Position numbers and translations under genes: made by a program. DNA of 64,000 bases from Mangifera indica (Eukaryota; Streptophyta; Magnoliopsida; Sapindales; Anacardiaceae). The notes beneath the pieces were generated by a model. It searched no databases and was not told the DNA's origin. It saw only the letters and a program-made list of their open reading frames with translations. The DNA is taken from NCBI RefSeq assembly GCF_011075055.1, contig NC_058141.1, positions 17,431,639 through 17,495,638 of the forward strand, given 5' to 3'. This document shows, in pieces, positions 25,301 to 36,963 of the stretch (the stretch's first letter is position 1; each line of letters starts with the position of its first letter).

Positions 25301-26132
25301 AAGCAAATTGGACAACACAGTGCATACCTTGTTGCTGACCAGATCTTTTATCCCTGGGTAGAATAACCTCAACAATATTTCCATGTTCTCCAAACAAGGG
25401 GCGGATCTGGCATAAAAGTACAATAGGGTTAATAGATGTGAGTAAAAGAGAAGCAATACCAAAAGACTGTCCACAGGTTAACAATTATAGCATCAATAGA
25501 TGAACAATCTTAAAACATACTGATCACTCAATGCCTATGAAACATCTTACATCTTCTTCAGTAGCTGTTCTTGATACTGGAGCAACATAGAGTTTTGCAG
25601 GAATGCCACCATCAACATGTTCTAAGAAGCAAGAACACAGCTTAAGTATTCATGAGATAGACAATTGACGTTGATATCATAGACTGGAAAAATCAACACT
25701 GAACCACTTGTTGAAAAGTGAAACCGTTAAATTTTCAGAAAGATCAAATCCTTAACAGAAAACACCATTTTACCCAACGTAACAACCCATGAGAGTTCAT
25801 TAATCTATGGTTTACTCAAACGTAAGTGACTGGGTATAAAGTTGTTTAATATACCAAGAGGAAAATTTCATGCCCAACGGATAAAATAAAAGAAAAATAC
25901 CTGAATGAGGAAAGCCTCTCTTCCGACCAGAAAATGGCGTAGATTGACCACCAAAAAAATTGCCAGGGTCGCCATTCATTTGGTCGAATTGGTTGTAGCG
26001 TCGGCGCTGCTGGTAGTTGTCGGTGAAATTAGGTCTATGCCCATCAGGGAACCAAGAACAAAAATTACCTGAATGTGAACTGCGATTCGCCTCTGGGTGA
26101 TCACCGAAACGTTCTCCTCTAAACGTCTCCAT
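19345..26132 (-). CDS. FCA: Flowering time control protein FCA (two RRMs and a WW domain)
   Basis: Fourteen exons can be traced on the minus strand: 26132-25901, 25621-25551, 25406-25328, 24871-24789, 24704-24653, 23758-23692, 23096-23030, 22653-22574, 22483-22419, 21832-21776, 21680-21344, 20740-20576, 20473-20276 and 19407-19345. Order of domains: an N-terminal Arg/Gly/Asn-rich part, RRM1 (KLYVAPVSRTATEED to YCFVKYMTFEEADRAI), RRM2 (KLYVGGLSKQ to GCGFVQFSHRDMALAAIKG), a glutamine-rich linker, and a WW domain (CDWSEHTCPDGYKYYYNCET, then WDKPEE). This is the FCA architecture. FCA is a nuclear RNA-binding protein of the autonomous flowering pathway that works in 3'-end processing. Exon 6 lacks one base in an A run (23705-23709), so the strict reading frame breaks in RRM2. 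The model gives about 538 residues, shorter than Arabidopsis FCA. The last two exons are the least certain. Confidence 0.9.
21837..21856. repeat. GA/CT microsatellite in an FCA intron
   Basis: A run of GAGAGAGAGAGCGAGAGAG sits immediately next to the acceptor of the exon at 21832-21776. On the transcribed strand it serves as the CT-rich polypyrimidine tract of that acceptor. Confidence 0.7.
24976..24991. repeat. CA dinucleotide microsatellite in an FCA intron
   Basis: A short (CA)n run of about eight units lies in the intron between the exons at 25406-25328 and 24871-24789. It is a simple repeat with no further role visible. Confidence 0.7.
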
Positions 26133-28654
26133 TTTCAAAACCCTAGTGAAATAATTTAGTGAGTCAAATAATAAACAAGTGGAAAAAAAGCGCGAGCGAA
26201 AAACACAGCTATTTAGGGTAGTACATAAATGAAATATTTTTCATGAGGCAAAATGAAAATTTTAAATACGACCGTTAGATAAAGCCTTCAAATATGTTTT
26301 TTTTCAGGCTTACATGGAATCTGCCACAAGTTTGCTGAGAAGACTCACCCCTCGCACAGTTTTGGGAAGGGCGACTAACCATTTCCCACCCTATGTTTGG
26401 AAAATAATTTTCCTCACCTCTTAAATTTGGAAAATCCACTTTTCTACATTTGATTAAATTTGTTAATAAAAAGTTATGAAATTTTGATTTTAGATTCCAA
26501 CATTTAAGCACATTCTATATATGCATCATTTTCACTCATTTAAGCACATTCTGTTCAACAAAAAATGACTTCAGATTATGTTTCCCATATTTGATATTTT
26601 ACATATAACTAATTTCTAAAATTTGGTGTGGGAAAAAAAATAAATAAAAGAGGAGAGGAAAAGGTTTTAATAATTATAAAATCCAAAAATGTGAAAATTA
26701 TAAAAAGTATTTTCATTGTCACCACCTTTGCATTATCATTCTTCGAAAAGATATTATCATTTTTTATTACCTTTTTTTCATTCTTCGATCTCCAATATCA
26801 CTTTCTTCATCTAAAATTCAGAAAAATTATTTATTCGTTACAAAAAAGTAGAGAGTAACAATATTATCAATGTTGACCTAAAAGCAAAAAACAATTCTAA
26901 TAAATATAACTTAAATCCATGTTTAATAATAAAATTCATAGACAACATTGTTGTTTCTCGTTTTGTATATATCTAAGACAATACGTAATTAATAGTTTTC
27001 AACTATTATAATATAATCCTTGTGTGGGAAAATGTTCTACGAACAATAAATAATGATTAAGCGAACTAAGATAGGTAATATTATTATTATTATTGAATGG
27101 TGTTGGCGTTCAAAAACAATAAAAAAAAATATGACGTTAATGATGATGAAATGAAACCCTTATAATGTTATATGTGTAAACACTTTATCTTATAATTCAA
27201 GTCTCGAATTTAGAAATTAATCTTTTTCATTTCTATTGATTTGACAGTTATGGGGTGTTTGGTTTGGGTAATGTTCTATTACCAAAATAGAAAGATTATC
27301 TTGAAGATAGATTACTTAGAAAATTACTGGATATAAATGATTACTATATTTGATAAAATTTGATAGGTATAAATAATTATTGTGTTTGGTTAGAGGTAAT
27401 ACAAGATTATTAGTAAATTATTTTACTTAAATGCCTTTGAATATAATTATTTTTAAATATTTTTTATATTATTTGTCATATTAATTAAAAATAAATTTAT
27501 TTTTATCTCAAAAAATTAATAAATAATAATATAATTATAATAAAATCAAGATTATATTGGTAATCTTTAAATACCTAAGGTAAAGGTGGTAATCAAATTA
27601 CCATCTATATTACCTGTCACGTTAGCATTTGTAATAGAAGATTACTGTAAATATTTTATTATTGACAAACTAAACAAGAGAATAAAAGATACATTATTAA
27701 GGTAATCTTTAATAACTTGAACCAAACGCCCCTTAATAAATAGGAAAAAAATAAAAATACAAAAAATAAAAATATATTTATTTGTGCTATAAAAAGTGTA
27801 AGCAATATTAATCCATCATATATTATACCGAAGTGAGTAAAATACTATTTAACCATTGGGAGGAACATTACTTGAAAAAGTATTGAAATAAAGCAATTGT
27901 GAAAAAATTAACAAACGGAAACGGAGCAAACACCGACTAAACCAGCCCTAGCTTCTGCCTTCTCGACTTCACTATATCTCATCTGTTCGGCGCACGACCC
28001 GTCCTTTTCAGGTAGTGATTTCTTCCTATCTTATCCTTAGATTTATTTCTAGTGAGCAAGGCTTTTTTATTTTTTCAATTCTTCTGTACTATGATTTTAA
28101 TTTTGTTTATCATTCGTGCAATTCAATATTAGTCCGTCTGGAACCTGTGAACTGTCCTTTTCTTTCTTCCGTATTTGGTTCTAATTCGCTTTTGAGACAA
28201 TCAATCTGCATATTATTAACCTACAGTTTCTTGTTTCCATTCTCTGTCTATGAAGTTAAAACCAACAAATGATTAATGGGCGTAAGATATGCTATAAACG
28301 GTTGGAATTTGTGTGTAACAAATATTAAGTTGGTGTATTATGTTTGCATCTGCAGTAATATGTTTCGTATTCCATTATTCTTGCATGTTACTAAAACATT
28401 TTCTATTTTATTCAAAAGGTGATGCAACTGTTGGAATTCTAGCTAAACTTTTTTGACATGGTATTTATAACCGTTCAGTTGATTTTTTTGAGTTACTTGT
28501 TTTGATAGGACATTCTTAAATTTTAAGGATTTATGTGTTTTACGTTGTCCTTCCCGTATGTTGTGCATTGTTTTGTTCTATTTAATTCCAGCTGTTGATT
28601 AGATAAAATTTATGCTGGTAGTGCAGGAGCCATACTTAGTTAATTTTCTTTTGC
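26133..28654. other. Divergent intergenic region between FCA and the zinc-knuckle gene
   Basis: FCA and the next gene are divergently oriented. The frame upstream of the FCA ATG stays open without a stop for about 39 codons, to about 26249. A transposon-like element occupies 27252-27732. A GT donor just after 28010 (TTTTCAGGTAGTGATT), followed by an acceptor (GTGCAG) near 28625, is consistent with an intron in the 5' leader of the zinc-knuckle gene. No other gene is supported. Confidence 0.45.
27252..27732. mobile_element. MITE, copy 1 (about 481 bp)
   Basis: The left end reads GGGGTGTTTGGTTTGGGTAA. The right end, reverse-complemented, reads GGGGCGTTTGGTTCAAGTTA. These form terminal inverted repeats with few mismatches. 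The interior is non-coding and AT-rich. A second copy of nearly the same length lies at 48346-48825. The GGGxGTTTGGTT-like end resembles Tourist-type (PIF/Harbinger) MITEs, and TTA occurs next to both ends, but a clean target duplication cannot be fixed by eye. Superfamily assignment is inference. Confidence 0.8.
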
Positions 28655-31596
28655 ATGGCTAAAAGACCGGATCTAGATGATGATGATGATGATGATTTTA
28701 GTGAACTGTACAAGGAATATACTGGCCCACCAGGAACCACACTTGCCAATTCTGTAGAGAGAGCAAAACCAAGCAAGCGTTCTAATGCAGGTTCAGATGA
28801 GGAAGAGGAACCATATGACCAAAATGCTGTACCGACTGATTTCACTAGCAGAGAAGCTAAGGTTTGGGAGGCTAAATCAAAAGCTACAGAAAGAAATTGG
28901 AAGAAAAGGAAAGAAGAAGAAATGATTTGCAAAATATGTGGAGAATCAGGTCACTTTACTCAGGTATAGGTGTCATTTATCTGAAATTGACTAATATGAA
29001 AATTTTAATATTTGCTTCATGCACCGATGCATAAATACATACTATGCATGTTTGTATATTTAGATTGGTTATTTCCTGTATTAGCTACAAATTGCTTTTA
29101 GTTTTTGGTAGATTTGCTGGCATGTGCTTAACAGAGGCACAAGAGACCATTACATTTTTCATACCTTTTAAGATTGTCCGGGTTTTCATTCTTACACCCT
29201 AGCTTCCTACTTTATTTTCAGGTTCACATTAGCCTATTCCAGGCCACCTTGGACCTTAGTAATATTAGATTTGCGCATGCTGAAGTTTTTCTTTATTTTA
29301 TTGTGTCTTGAGTTTGGTTCAATCAATGCAGATTCTCCACTCCACCACCTCTTTCTATCAAACATGGAACTTTGTTTTGCAATGAAAACAGAGACATGCA
29401 TTCAGAATGGTGGAGGGAGATTTTCATTTTTCTTACCATTAATTTTCTTTTTTTGAGAACTTTTTTTTCTTTTCTATTCAATCCTATGTCACCTGGTACA
29501 TATATAGGGGTGCCCCTCTACTCTCGGAGCAAATCGAAAGTCTCGAGATTTTATTGAAAGGGTACCTGCTAGAGAAAAGCATGTCAAAGCACTTTTCACA
29601 GATAAAGTCTTACAAAGGATTGAAAAGGAAATTGGTTGCAAAATTAAAATGGAGGAGAAATTTATAATTGTCAGTGGCAAGGATAGGTTAATTTTGGCAA
29701 AAGGTGTGGATGCAGTGCACAAAGTTATCAAGGAGGAGGGTAATCAGAGAGGTTCATCTAATTCTCACAGGAGCAGATCTAGGTCACCTGAACGAAGTCC
29801 TGTTGGTAAACAGTTGCGACGCTTTGAATCCCAAAGGTCTCATCCGGGGCCGCATAATGCATCACAGTATCACCAACGTTTTGGTAGGCAAGATAAGGTT
29901 GTAGAAGACCATGTTCCTGAGGATCTTCAGAAATTTTCGAAGAGTTCTCCACAAGGTAGGGACAGCATAGGATATCTTTACGGCATCCATAGAAAGCTGG
30001 TAATTCCATGCTCATAGTTTGTTAGGTCCTTAGAGTCATTTTATATGACCTCTAACAATTGAATTCCAACATTGAATTCTTAATGATTCTGCTTGTTGCT
30101 GATCATATGTCTGCAGCAATAGTTAAGCTCTTATGTTCAAGCATTATGTGTTCAAATCTGAAGTACTTTTGTGAGTGGGTCTGGATTGATTGGACTGTCT
30201 CTAAATGAAATTATTTACTGAAAGCATATCTGGATTGCTACGAATCAATTCACTGTGCGAATATAAGATTGTATGTCTATTTAAAGATACAATCTATGCT
30301 AGCATCTTGAATCAAGTGCTTAACATTACATTCCTTTCATGAAGCTCATGGTAATGATGGAGCTAGAAGTCGTTCAAGCCATTCTAAATCTCCTGGTGGT
30401 CCCCCTTATACTGGCAACTTGAATAATCCATATGATGATCATAATCAGAGCATGGTTGGTTATAGGAATAATGGATGGAATAGTGAGAGACGAGGATCTG
30501 ATATGCATTCAAGTCGTCAGATGGAACACCAAACCTTTTCGCAGACATTGGAAGATTTAGAGTTGGAGTATAAGAGGGAAGCTATGGAACTTGGGAGAAT
30601 TAGGGACAAGGAGGAAGATGAAGAGAATTACAAACATCGCGAGGTATGTATTTTATTAAGTTCAGTGTCATGCATGCTTCTTGTGATAATTACATCAACT
30701 AAACACCCTGGCTCTTTGTTTGTATTTTATGTTAATAACTTTGAAACTGCTGGATATCTTGGCTCCAATTCACATGTAGTCAAAGGACTCTGTCAGAAAC
30801 AAGCTGAGTGAGTTATCATTCTCTTGGTGTTAGGTATATTCCATGTAGGTTCATTATCGGAAGAATAGACTCACAAGTGAGTTAGCATTTTATATTTATT
30901 GCCTCAAATTATCAGGTGATACTGGTTTGACCCTGTGTCCCCTCATGTTCTTGTCCTCTTTAATTTTTGTTTTGTCCTTGTTTACTTCTTGTTTACTAAG
31001 GGCTATTTTCTCATAGTGTTGGGTCCAATGTTGGGCATGAACATGTGGCTAATATATTCAGTGTTGATATACCATTGGCCGTAAAGTTTATTTTAATTTT
31101 TTCAAATGTAAAGATGTGCTCTTCCCCTATATAAAACTACCGTTATGAGGTCTTCTGCATTAATGAAAAACAAAGATTCAAGCCCTCTGGCTGTTTGCAG
31201 TATGAGTCAGAAACACTTATAAATTGCTTGTGATATTATGTATTTCAGACTATAAGGGAGATGAGAGAGAATTATACTAAGAAACTGACTCATCTAAGAG
31301 GGATGCATGCAAAACAGTGGGAGGATTTTCTTCAAATTGAAGCCCAAAGGCGTCAACAGCAAGTGCAGGAGCAAATGCCTATCTCAGGTTTTGGTGGTTA
31401 TAAGCAGCATAACTATTCCAACTATGATGGTTCCTCAACCAATACTCACTTTGCTGGGGCCAGTGTCCCCATGGATTCAAGAGGCAGGTATACAAACCCG
31501 GTGGAAAATTATCATCCTTCACGGTCTCATGATAGCTATGGTGGGTTTCAAAGTCAGAGACGTGAAGACTTTGGGAAAACTTACAATCGTTACTAA
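28655..31596 (+). CDS. Zinc-knuckle (CCHC) protein with KH-like segment and SR-rich stretch
   Basis: Exons 28655-28963, 29508-29955, 30345-30643 and 31249-31596 sum to 1404 nt (467 residues), with consistent phase and GT-AG introns. The N-terminus has a run of seven aspartates. A CX2CX4HX4C zinc knuckle spans the first intron (Cys92, Cys95, His100, Cys105). Residues of about 115-180 (FIERVPAREKHVKALF to KVIKEE) look like a degenerate KH-type RNA-binding fold. An SRSRSPERSP segment follows, then a glutamate- and lysine-rich coiled stretch (TLEDLELEYKREAMEL) and a Gly/Tyr/Ser/Asn-rich C-terminus ending KTYNRY. This composition suggests a nuclear RNA-binding protein, perhaps in splicing. I do not know a named orthologue. 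The start at 28655 is the first ATG in frame and precedes the Asp run directly. Confidence 0.8.
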
Positions 31597-34409
31597 TTTG
31601 CCATACAGGTATTTAGTGCAAGCTGTCTCACTTTTTAATCGAGTAGAGAAAAAAATCTTTGGTATTTTTATATTGTTTCCCACAATGTCTTTTCTTATAT
31701 TGAAAGGTAAATTTTCATAACACATGAGACATGTTTCTATATCTTAAAACTGGTGTTACCTGTTTGCAACTCCTAGGAGGGTGAATGATTTTAAGTTTAT
31801 AGCTTTTTGTTTGGGGTTAAGTGATGGATGTTGTACTTGTTTTGTGTGTATTACAATTTTTTTTTTCTTTTTCTTCATCAACTAAAATATTCAACTTAAA
31901 AATTGTTCAGGTTCAAAAAAATCTAGGAAGGAGTAATCATCTGGGAAGCTGCATAGTTAAGTAGGTTGGTTATTTGGACTTGGGAAGGAACAATGTTTCA
32001 CTTGGAATGTTTTATTCAGTTTGTTCCATCCCGTTCTGTTGACTCAGAATTCTTCAAAACTTTGTTGCAAGGATGTGAGATAATTTGCCTAGTGGTATTT
32101 GGAAATTACCAACTCCAGAGTAGTTGATATTTGTTTGCCCCTTAACAAAATTTTTGGGTTAAAGTAGAAGTGTTTCTTTTGAATTTATTATTTTGATGTT
32201 TGTCTGTCCCAATATTCTATATCTCAACGGAGGAGTTGGGTTGCCAAGGTGGATTGTGCCATTCAGAAGCTGTGTGGTGCATCAAGTAGTCTCAGAAATG
32301 GACATTGAGGAAGCTGGTTGGTCTTGCCATTAAACCTACTGGCTCTTCTAGTTAATATAAAAAAGTTTCATTTGGTGAAATTTCTTGTCAGGTTGGTGTC
32401 TTTCATGGATTGGGTTGGCCATAATTTTGGTTTTCGATACATTAATTCAGTAGCTTGATTTTGCTTACTTTTTAAGAGAAATAATTTCCATCTGGCCATA
32501 GGACTTATTCAAATTTTGAGTGAAAAAAGTTATGAAATTTATAAATTTGAAGCGGAAAATATGATAAAATTTTAATTTTTAAAATTTTTTAAGAAATAAT
32601 TATTTTACTTTTAAACTTAATGAAGATTTTTGATAGAAATTGACTTAAAATATTTTAAAAAGTGAGAGGATGAGTTTTTCCTATACTCTGGGGTGGAAAC
32701 AAGTCATTTGGCCTGCTAGATTTATCATATTTGGTGATGTGGGTGGCCAAAGGATTATTTTTTTCTTAAGTTTTAGTGTATTCTTAGAGTCACATTTGTA
32801 GAATTTAAAACATCAAAAGTTTCATTTAGAAGTTAACTTTTGTTAAAAGAGATAAAGATAAAATTATTATTTTATTAATAATATTAAAAATATATAAAAT
32901 TTATTATATTATTTTAACAGTTTTAAAAATTAATAAATTTATTCTCAGGTTTTTAATTTTTAAAAATAATATTTTTCTCCTCTCAAATTTAGGATGCATT
33001 TTCTAGAGCCTTCAGGTCATCAGAAAAAAATACTTTAATCCACTGTCTCATCAGTTTTCTTTATGTCTTTCAAAGCTTTTAGATGGTACAACAAAAATGC
33101 ATCTCCGACCATTCGAGAAGAATGGGCTAACACGAGTCTGGGACGAATAAATATAAAATGTGACATTTTATGGGCTGAATATTTTTCAAATTGATAGTTT
33201 TATGTTTTCCAAAAAAAATAAAATTAGCGTTTTGTCAAACGGCAATAATTGGATTTTGATCGTTAAATTTCTCCCAATAAAGCCAAAAATCTGCAAAATT
33301 ATTCGAATTTTGAGCTCCCTGTCAGATTAAAAAAAGTGAGTCTTTGACACGTCTTTGTAATCACCGGCTACAGCCAGTTGCCGTCCTTGAAAGGATGACA
33401 CGGTTTACCTCGCTTTTACCGTTGTTATCCATTTGCTCTTTTTCTAATCCTTTCTTTGAATAAATATCTTTTAAAAAAATGATCAATTAAAATAGAAAGC
33501 TCTTTCTAACGAAGGTTAGCTATCGATCTTCCTTCCTTCCTTTATTAGCCTTCCTTGCTTGTCTAAAGTTAGCAGGTAAATTCTATGTTTTTGTTTACTT
33601 TAAATAGAGAATTATGCAATTTAATTGTTTTTTATGAGCATATTGTTGGTTGATTTTTTTTTTTTTAAAAATTTTGAGGCACTGTTTAATTGTTTGCGAT
33701 TGTTGAAATTCTGCCTTTGTTTTTTACGATTTCGGCATGTAACGGTTTCCTTTTTTTGTTTCAGAGGAAAAGAAAATCTTGTTTGTTTTCAGTTCTTAAT
33801 TTGTTTTGGTTATTTTTGGTAATAAAATCTGCTGTGTTTTCGGGTTACACTTTCTTCTGTTTTTATTGGAGAACTCAGATACGTCTTTCCTCTTGGTTTT
33901 TGTTTTGGTGGTGTTGTTTTTAGAAGTGCGGGGTTTTGTTAATAGTTTGAGGTATAGCTAGTTTGGTCAAAGATTCAAAATTTCTTGAGTGTTTAGTGTA
34001 TAATTGTGTGAAAATTCAAGGATATATGTTATGATTAAAAAGTTCGGAGACAGAATCACTAATTTAATCAATTATAAGTGAGACTAGTACTGAAAATCTG
34101 TGTTTGTTGAATAAACTTTTTTAGTAAGTTGAGAATTTATGCTTTTTGCACTTTGGGTCATCTGTTTCCTTTTAGTTAAGCTGTGTTTTGATTAAGGATT
34201 ACATCATTTGATCTTGAACACTTTGTTTACCTTAAAATGACAAGGGTTTTTCATTTACATTAGGTTTGTGACATTGGTATCGAGATTTGTTAAAAGTTAA
34301 GGGAAACTTGACGTTATGTGAAGTGAAGGATTGGTCTATGGTTTGCATTAGATCTTTGTACATTATCAAATTAAAGGTGAAAGAGAGCTATTATAGAGAT
34401 TTGCTTTGA
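31597..34409. other. Intergenic region with element fragments and the leader of the next gene
   Basis: The 3' UTR of the zinc-knuckle gene probably fills the first several hundred bases. About 32745-33000 starts GGTGGCCAAAGGATTATTTTT and resembles one end of the inverted-repeat element found at 41016 and 45157, but no opposite end was found. A CT-rich leader with a possible intron (acceptor region just before 34410) precedes the membrane-protein gene. No other coding region is supported. Confidence 0.4.
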
Positions 34410-36198
34410 ATGAATCTTTCTGCTTCAAAAGAAAGAGATCTTGAAGCAGATCTCGAAAGTAGTGAGACAAGTGAGGAGGATAGAACCAAGGATTCAGTTT
34501 CAGTGAATAGACAAACAAATAGAATTTTCAGTTGGACTTGGACTGGGCAATTTAGCTCTGATGGATCTGTCCATGGTAAATGTGGCAACTTGTGCAGTGA
34601 ATCATCAAATTTTGGTGAGGCTGCGGGTGAGAATGTGGAGTTGTTGATGGACAAGAATTCGGAAGAGGAGGGTTGGGAGAATGTGGGCAATTCAGAGAAG
34701 TGTGTGGAAGGGAAGCGTAAGAAGACCAACTCTAGAAAGCCTCCCAAGCCACCGCGGCCTCCTAAAGGTCCAACACTAGATGCTGCTGACCAGAAGTTGG
34801 TGAGGGAGATTGCTGAGCATGCCATGAGAAAGCGTGCCAGGATTGAAAGAATCAAAGCATTAAAAAGAATGAAAGCAGAAAAGGCTTCAGCTTCAAATAG
34901 TACTATATTTGCCATGATCATTACACTTATCTTCTGTCTTGTTATTGTCTTTCAAGGTATTGAGCATCTGAGAGGATTTGATTTATTTGCTTGTTAGCTA
35001 GATTCAATTCACACTCAGGACTTACAAAATAGACCACTTATAAGAATTTGCTGTTGGTTCTTCATTGTAGAATTAAGCTTTTGTGCATTCTGTCTTAATG
35101 CTAGAAGCTAGACATCAAATGTGACATGTGAAGGACTTTTTTTTTTAAGTATGCAACATGGTAACGCCACTAATTTTGCAGTCTTACTTTTCAGGGTGAA
35201 GTCTTGTGTGTCTATGCAATTACATCACTGATTGCTTGTGTCACTTGCATTTTATGCTTCCTCACTTTATCCTTGGCTCCCACGTGAACTGTGGCTTTTA
35301 CACATTTTAGCATTTTATAAATTAAGTATATATGTTCTTCAAAACATATTAAACGTATGCATATACTGGAAATTGAGCCACTATTTGATGGGAATACTGT
35401 CTTCTAGACTAAATTATCTACTTTTTTGCTGCATAATTTAAAAAATAATAATTTCTACAAACAAAATTAGTTGTTTAACAGAGTAAATTACTGCAGAAAG
35501 CTTTTTATATAATACTGTCTTCTACTTCAGTGATCGCTACCAATATACTTCAAGGTTCTTTACCTTTTTTTCTAACTGTACTTCACTTTATTATATTATG
35601 TTTATTGTGACTTCACATGCTATGGAATTTAATGTAAAATGACTTCATTTCAATAGCTTTTTCCAGCAACTTTTAACCGATACAAGAAGGATCTTGAGGT
35701 TTAAACCATGGTGTCTCTTCTTGAAAAGCATCTTCTGTCTGTGCATAGTCAATATGCCACTTGCCTCTCTAAATCTTTGAGTGTGCATCTGTGTCCTGCT
35801 TGTTGAGTGAGTACATATGTATCTTTACATTGGGGAAACTCTGATCACAGGATTGTGCTCCGGAAACAGTATCAGTTTTAGCATGCTGGGGTCTCCTGCA
35901 TCAGCAGTCACTGCCAGTGAAAGCTTGGTTTCTGTTCAGTTTTACAAGAGCTTCTCTGCCTATGAAAGAAATGGATCTGGCTCTGGTTCTCCCATGTGTG
36001 TAATCTTTTTATCTTTATTTCTGTTTTTGACATGTTTAGTGAAAGAATTGTCAATTCTTGTTCATTCATTTGATTGCACATAAGAGTCCAATGAGACTAT
36101 CGTGCACTTCTCTCTCTTGGTGATGCAGTTTGGCGGAAGGGCAGGTTTCCAGTTCACCTTCCAAGGAAGAATTGAGTAAAGTTTCCCGGCGAGAGTGA
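34410..36198 (+). CDS. Small membrane-anchored protein of unknown function
   Basis: Exons 34410-34956, 35851-35995 and 36129-36198 (762 nt, 253 residues) keep phase across two GT-AG introns. If the first intron were retained, the protein would end 13 residues later, at 34995-34997. The N-terminal 100 residues are acidic and serine-rich. A proline- and lysine-rich patch follows (RKPPKPPRPPKGP). Next comes a basic helix (ADQKLVREIAEHAMRKRARI), then one transmembrane segment at about residues 163-181 (STIFAMIITLIFCLVIVF). The last 70 residues are Ser/Gly-rich and end KVSRRE. A single-pass, N-in protein of an internal membrane or the plasma membrane is plausible. I do not recognise a domain or an enzymatic motif. 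Confidence 0.75.
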
Positions 36199-36276
36199 AA
36201 AGTATTCAACGGGCAAATCATTGATGCTTCCCTTATTAAGGCAGTTCATTCAGATGATGTTTTGACCCCTTATTAC

Positions 36277-36963
36277 TGATGTTGAATCTGCAGCTAACCA
36301 CTTTGATTGTTGTATGTATAGATCACTAATCTTCAGTAGATTTCTGTTTATGTTTACCTTTTGTATAATTGTCTCTAATTCTAACAGAAATTTTGTTTGT
36401 ACGAAGCATTAATTTGTAGTGTTATAATGTGGATGAACTGATCATATGATTTGCTTATTCGGGGTGCTTGATGGGTCTTCCTCCATTTTGTTTGCATTCC
36501 CTTCTTCCTGTAAAATTCTTTTGCATTTGATTACAGGACTTTTGTGAGCATCACATTTAGTATCTTTAATGAAGTAAATTTCCTCACTACGCTATCGTGA
36601 GGGCATGATACAGAGCTAAACATTTCAGAAGTTAATGGAAGTCTGTCTGGGGTTCTGGTTATAGCTTAATCAAACCAATAAAGTCGTCCAAAACAAAATC
36701 ACGAAGGTAGAATCGGGTTTTAGGCCATGGTCCATGGACCTGTTAGCACAATTTGATATTGGAAAGTAGTCCAGGCGGTCAGCATGCGGCAAAAGTTCAA
36801 AGCTACATGACAACAATGATTTAGGATTCAACTCAAAAATTATAAAATCTAAATTGTTTAAGAACTTCCTTCCTGGAGCTTAGCAAATGTTTTGATTCCT
36901 GGGATCCACTGCGGACTTTCACGAGGTAAACGGACGGCTCCTTTTTCGACAAAGAAAAATAAA
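36277..36963. repeat. Dispersed duplication, copy 1 (3' flank of membrane-protein gene)
   Basis: From about 36277 this DNA matches 63321-64000 in the same orientation, with scattered substitutions and small indels. Shared landmarks are the block GTATGTATAGATCACTAATC, the palindrome-like CCATGGTCCATGGACC, and the end TTTTTCGACAAAGAAAAATA. It begins 78 bp after the stop codon of the membrane-protein gene, so it probably includes that gene's 3' UTR. The right end may lie beyond 36963 because the other copy runs off the window. Confidence 0.85.

Noticed and set aside
28636..28932. 98-codon minus-strand frame over exon 1 of the zinc-knuckle gene
   Set aside because: The run of serines is the reverse complement of the aspartate-coding GAT repeats.
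31307..31720. 137-codon plus-strand frame overlapping the last zinc-knuckle exon
   Set aside because: It is a +1 shadow frame of the real last exon, which ends at 31596 with correct splice phase.
34391..34921. 176-codon minus-strand frame opposite the membrane-protein gene
   Set aside because: It is the complement of the real plus-strand exon. Its serine/leucine-rich composition is what the reverse of a lysine/glutamate-rich gene gives.
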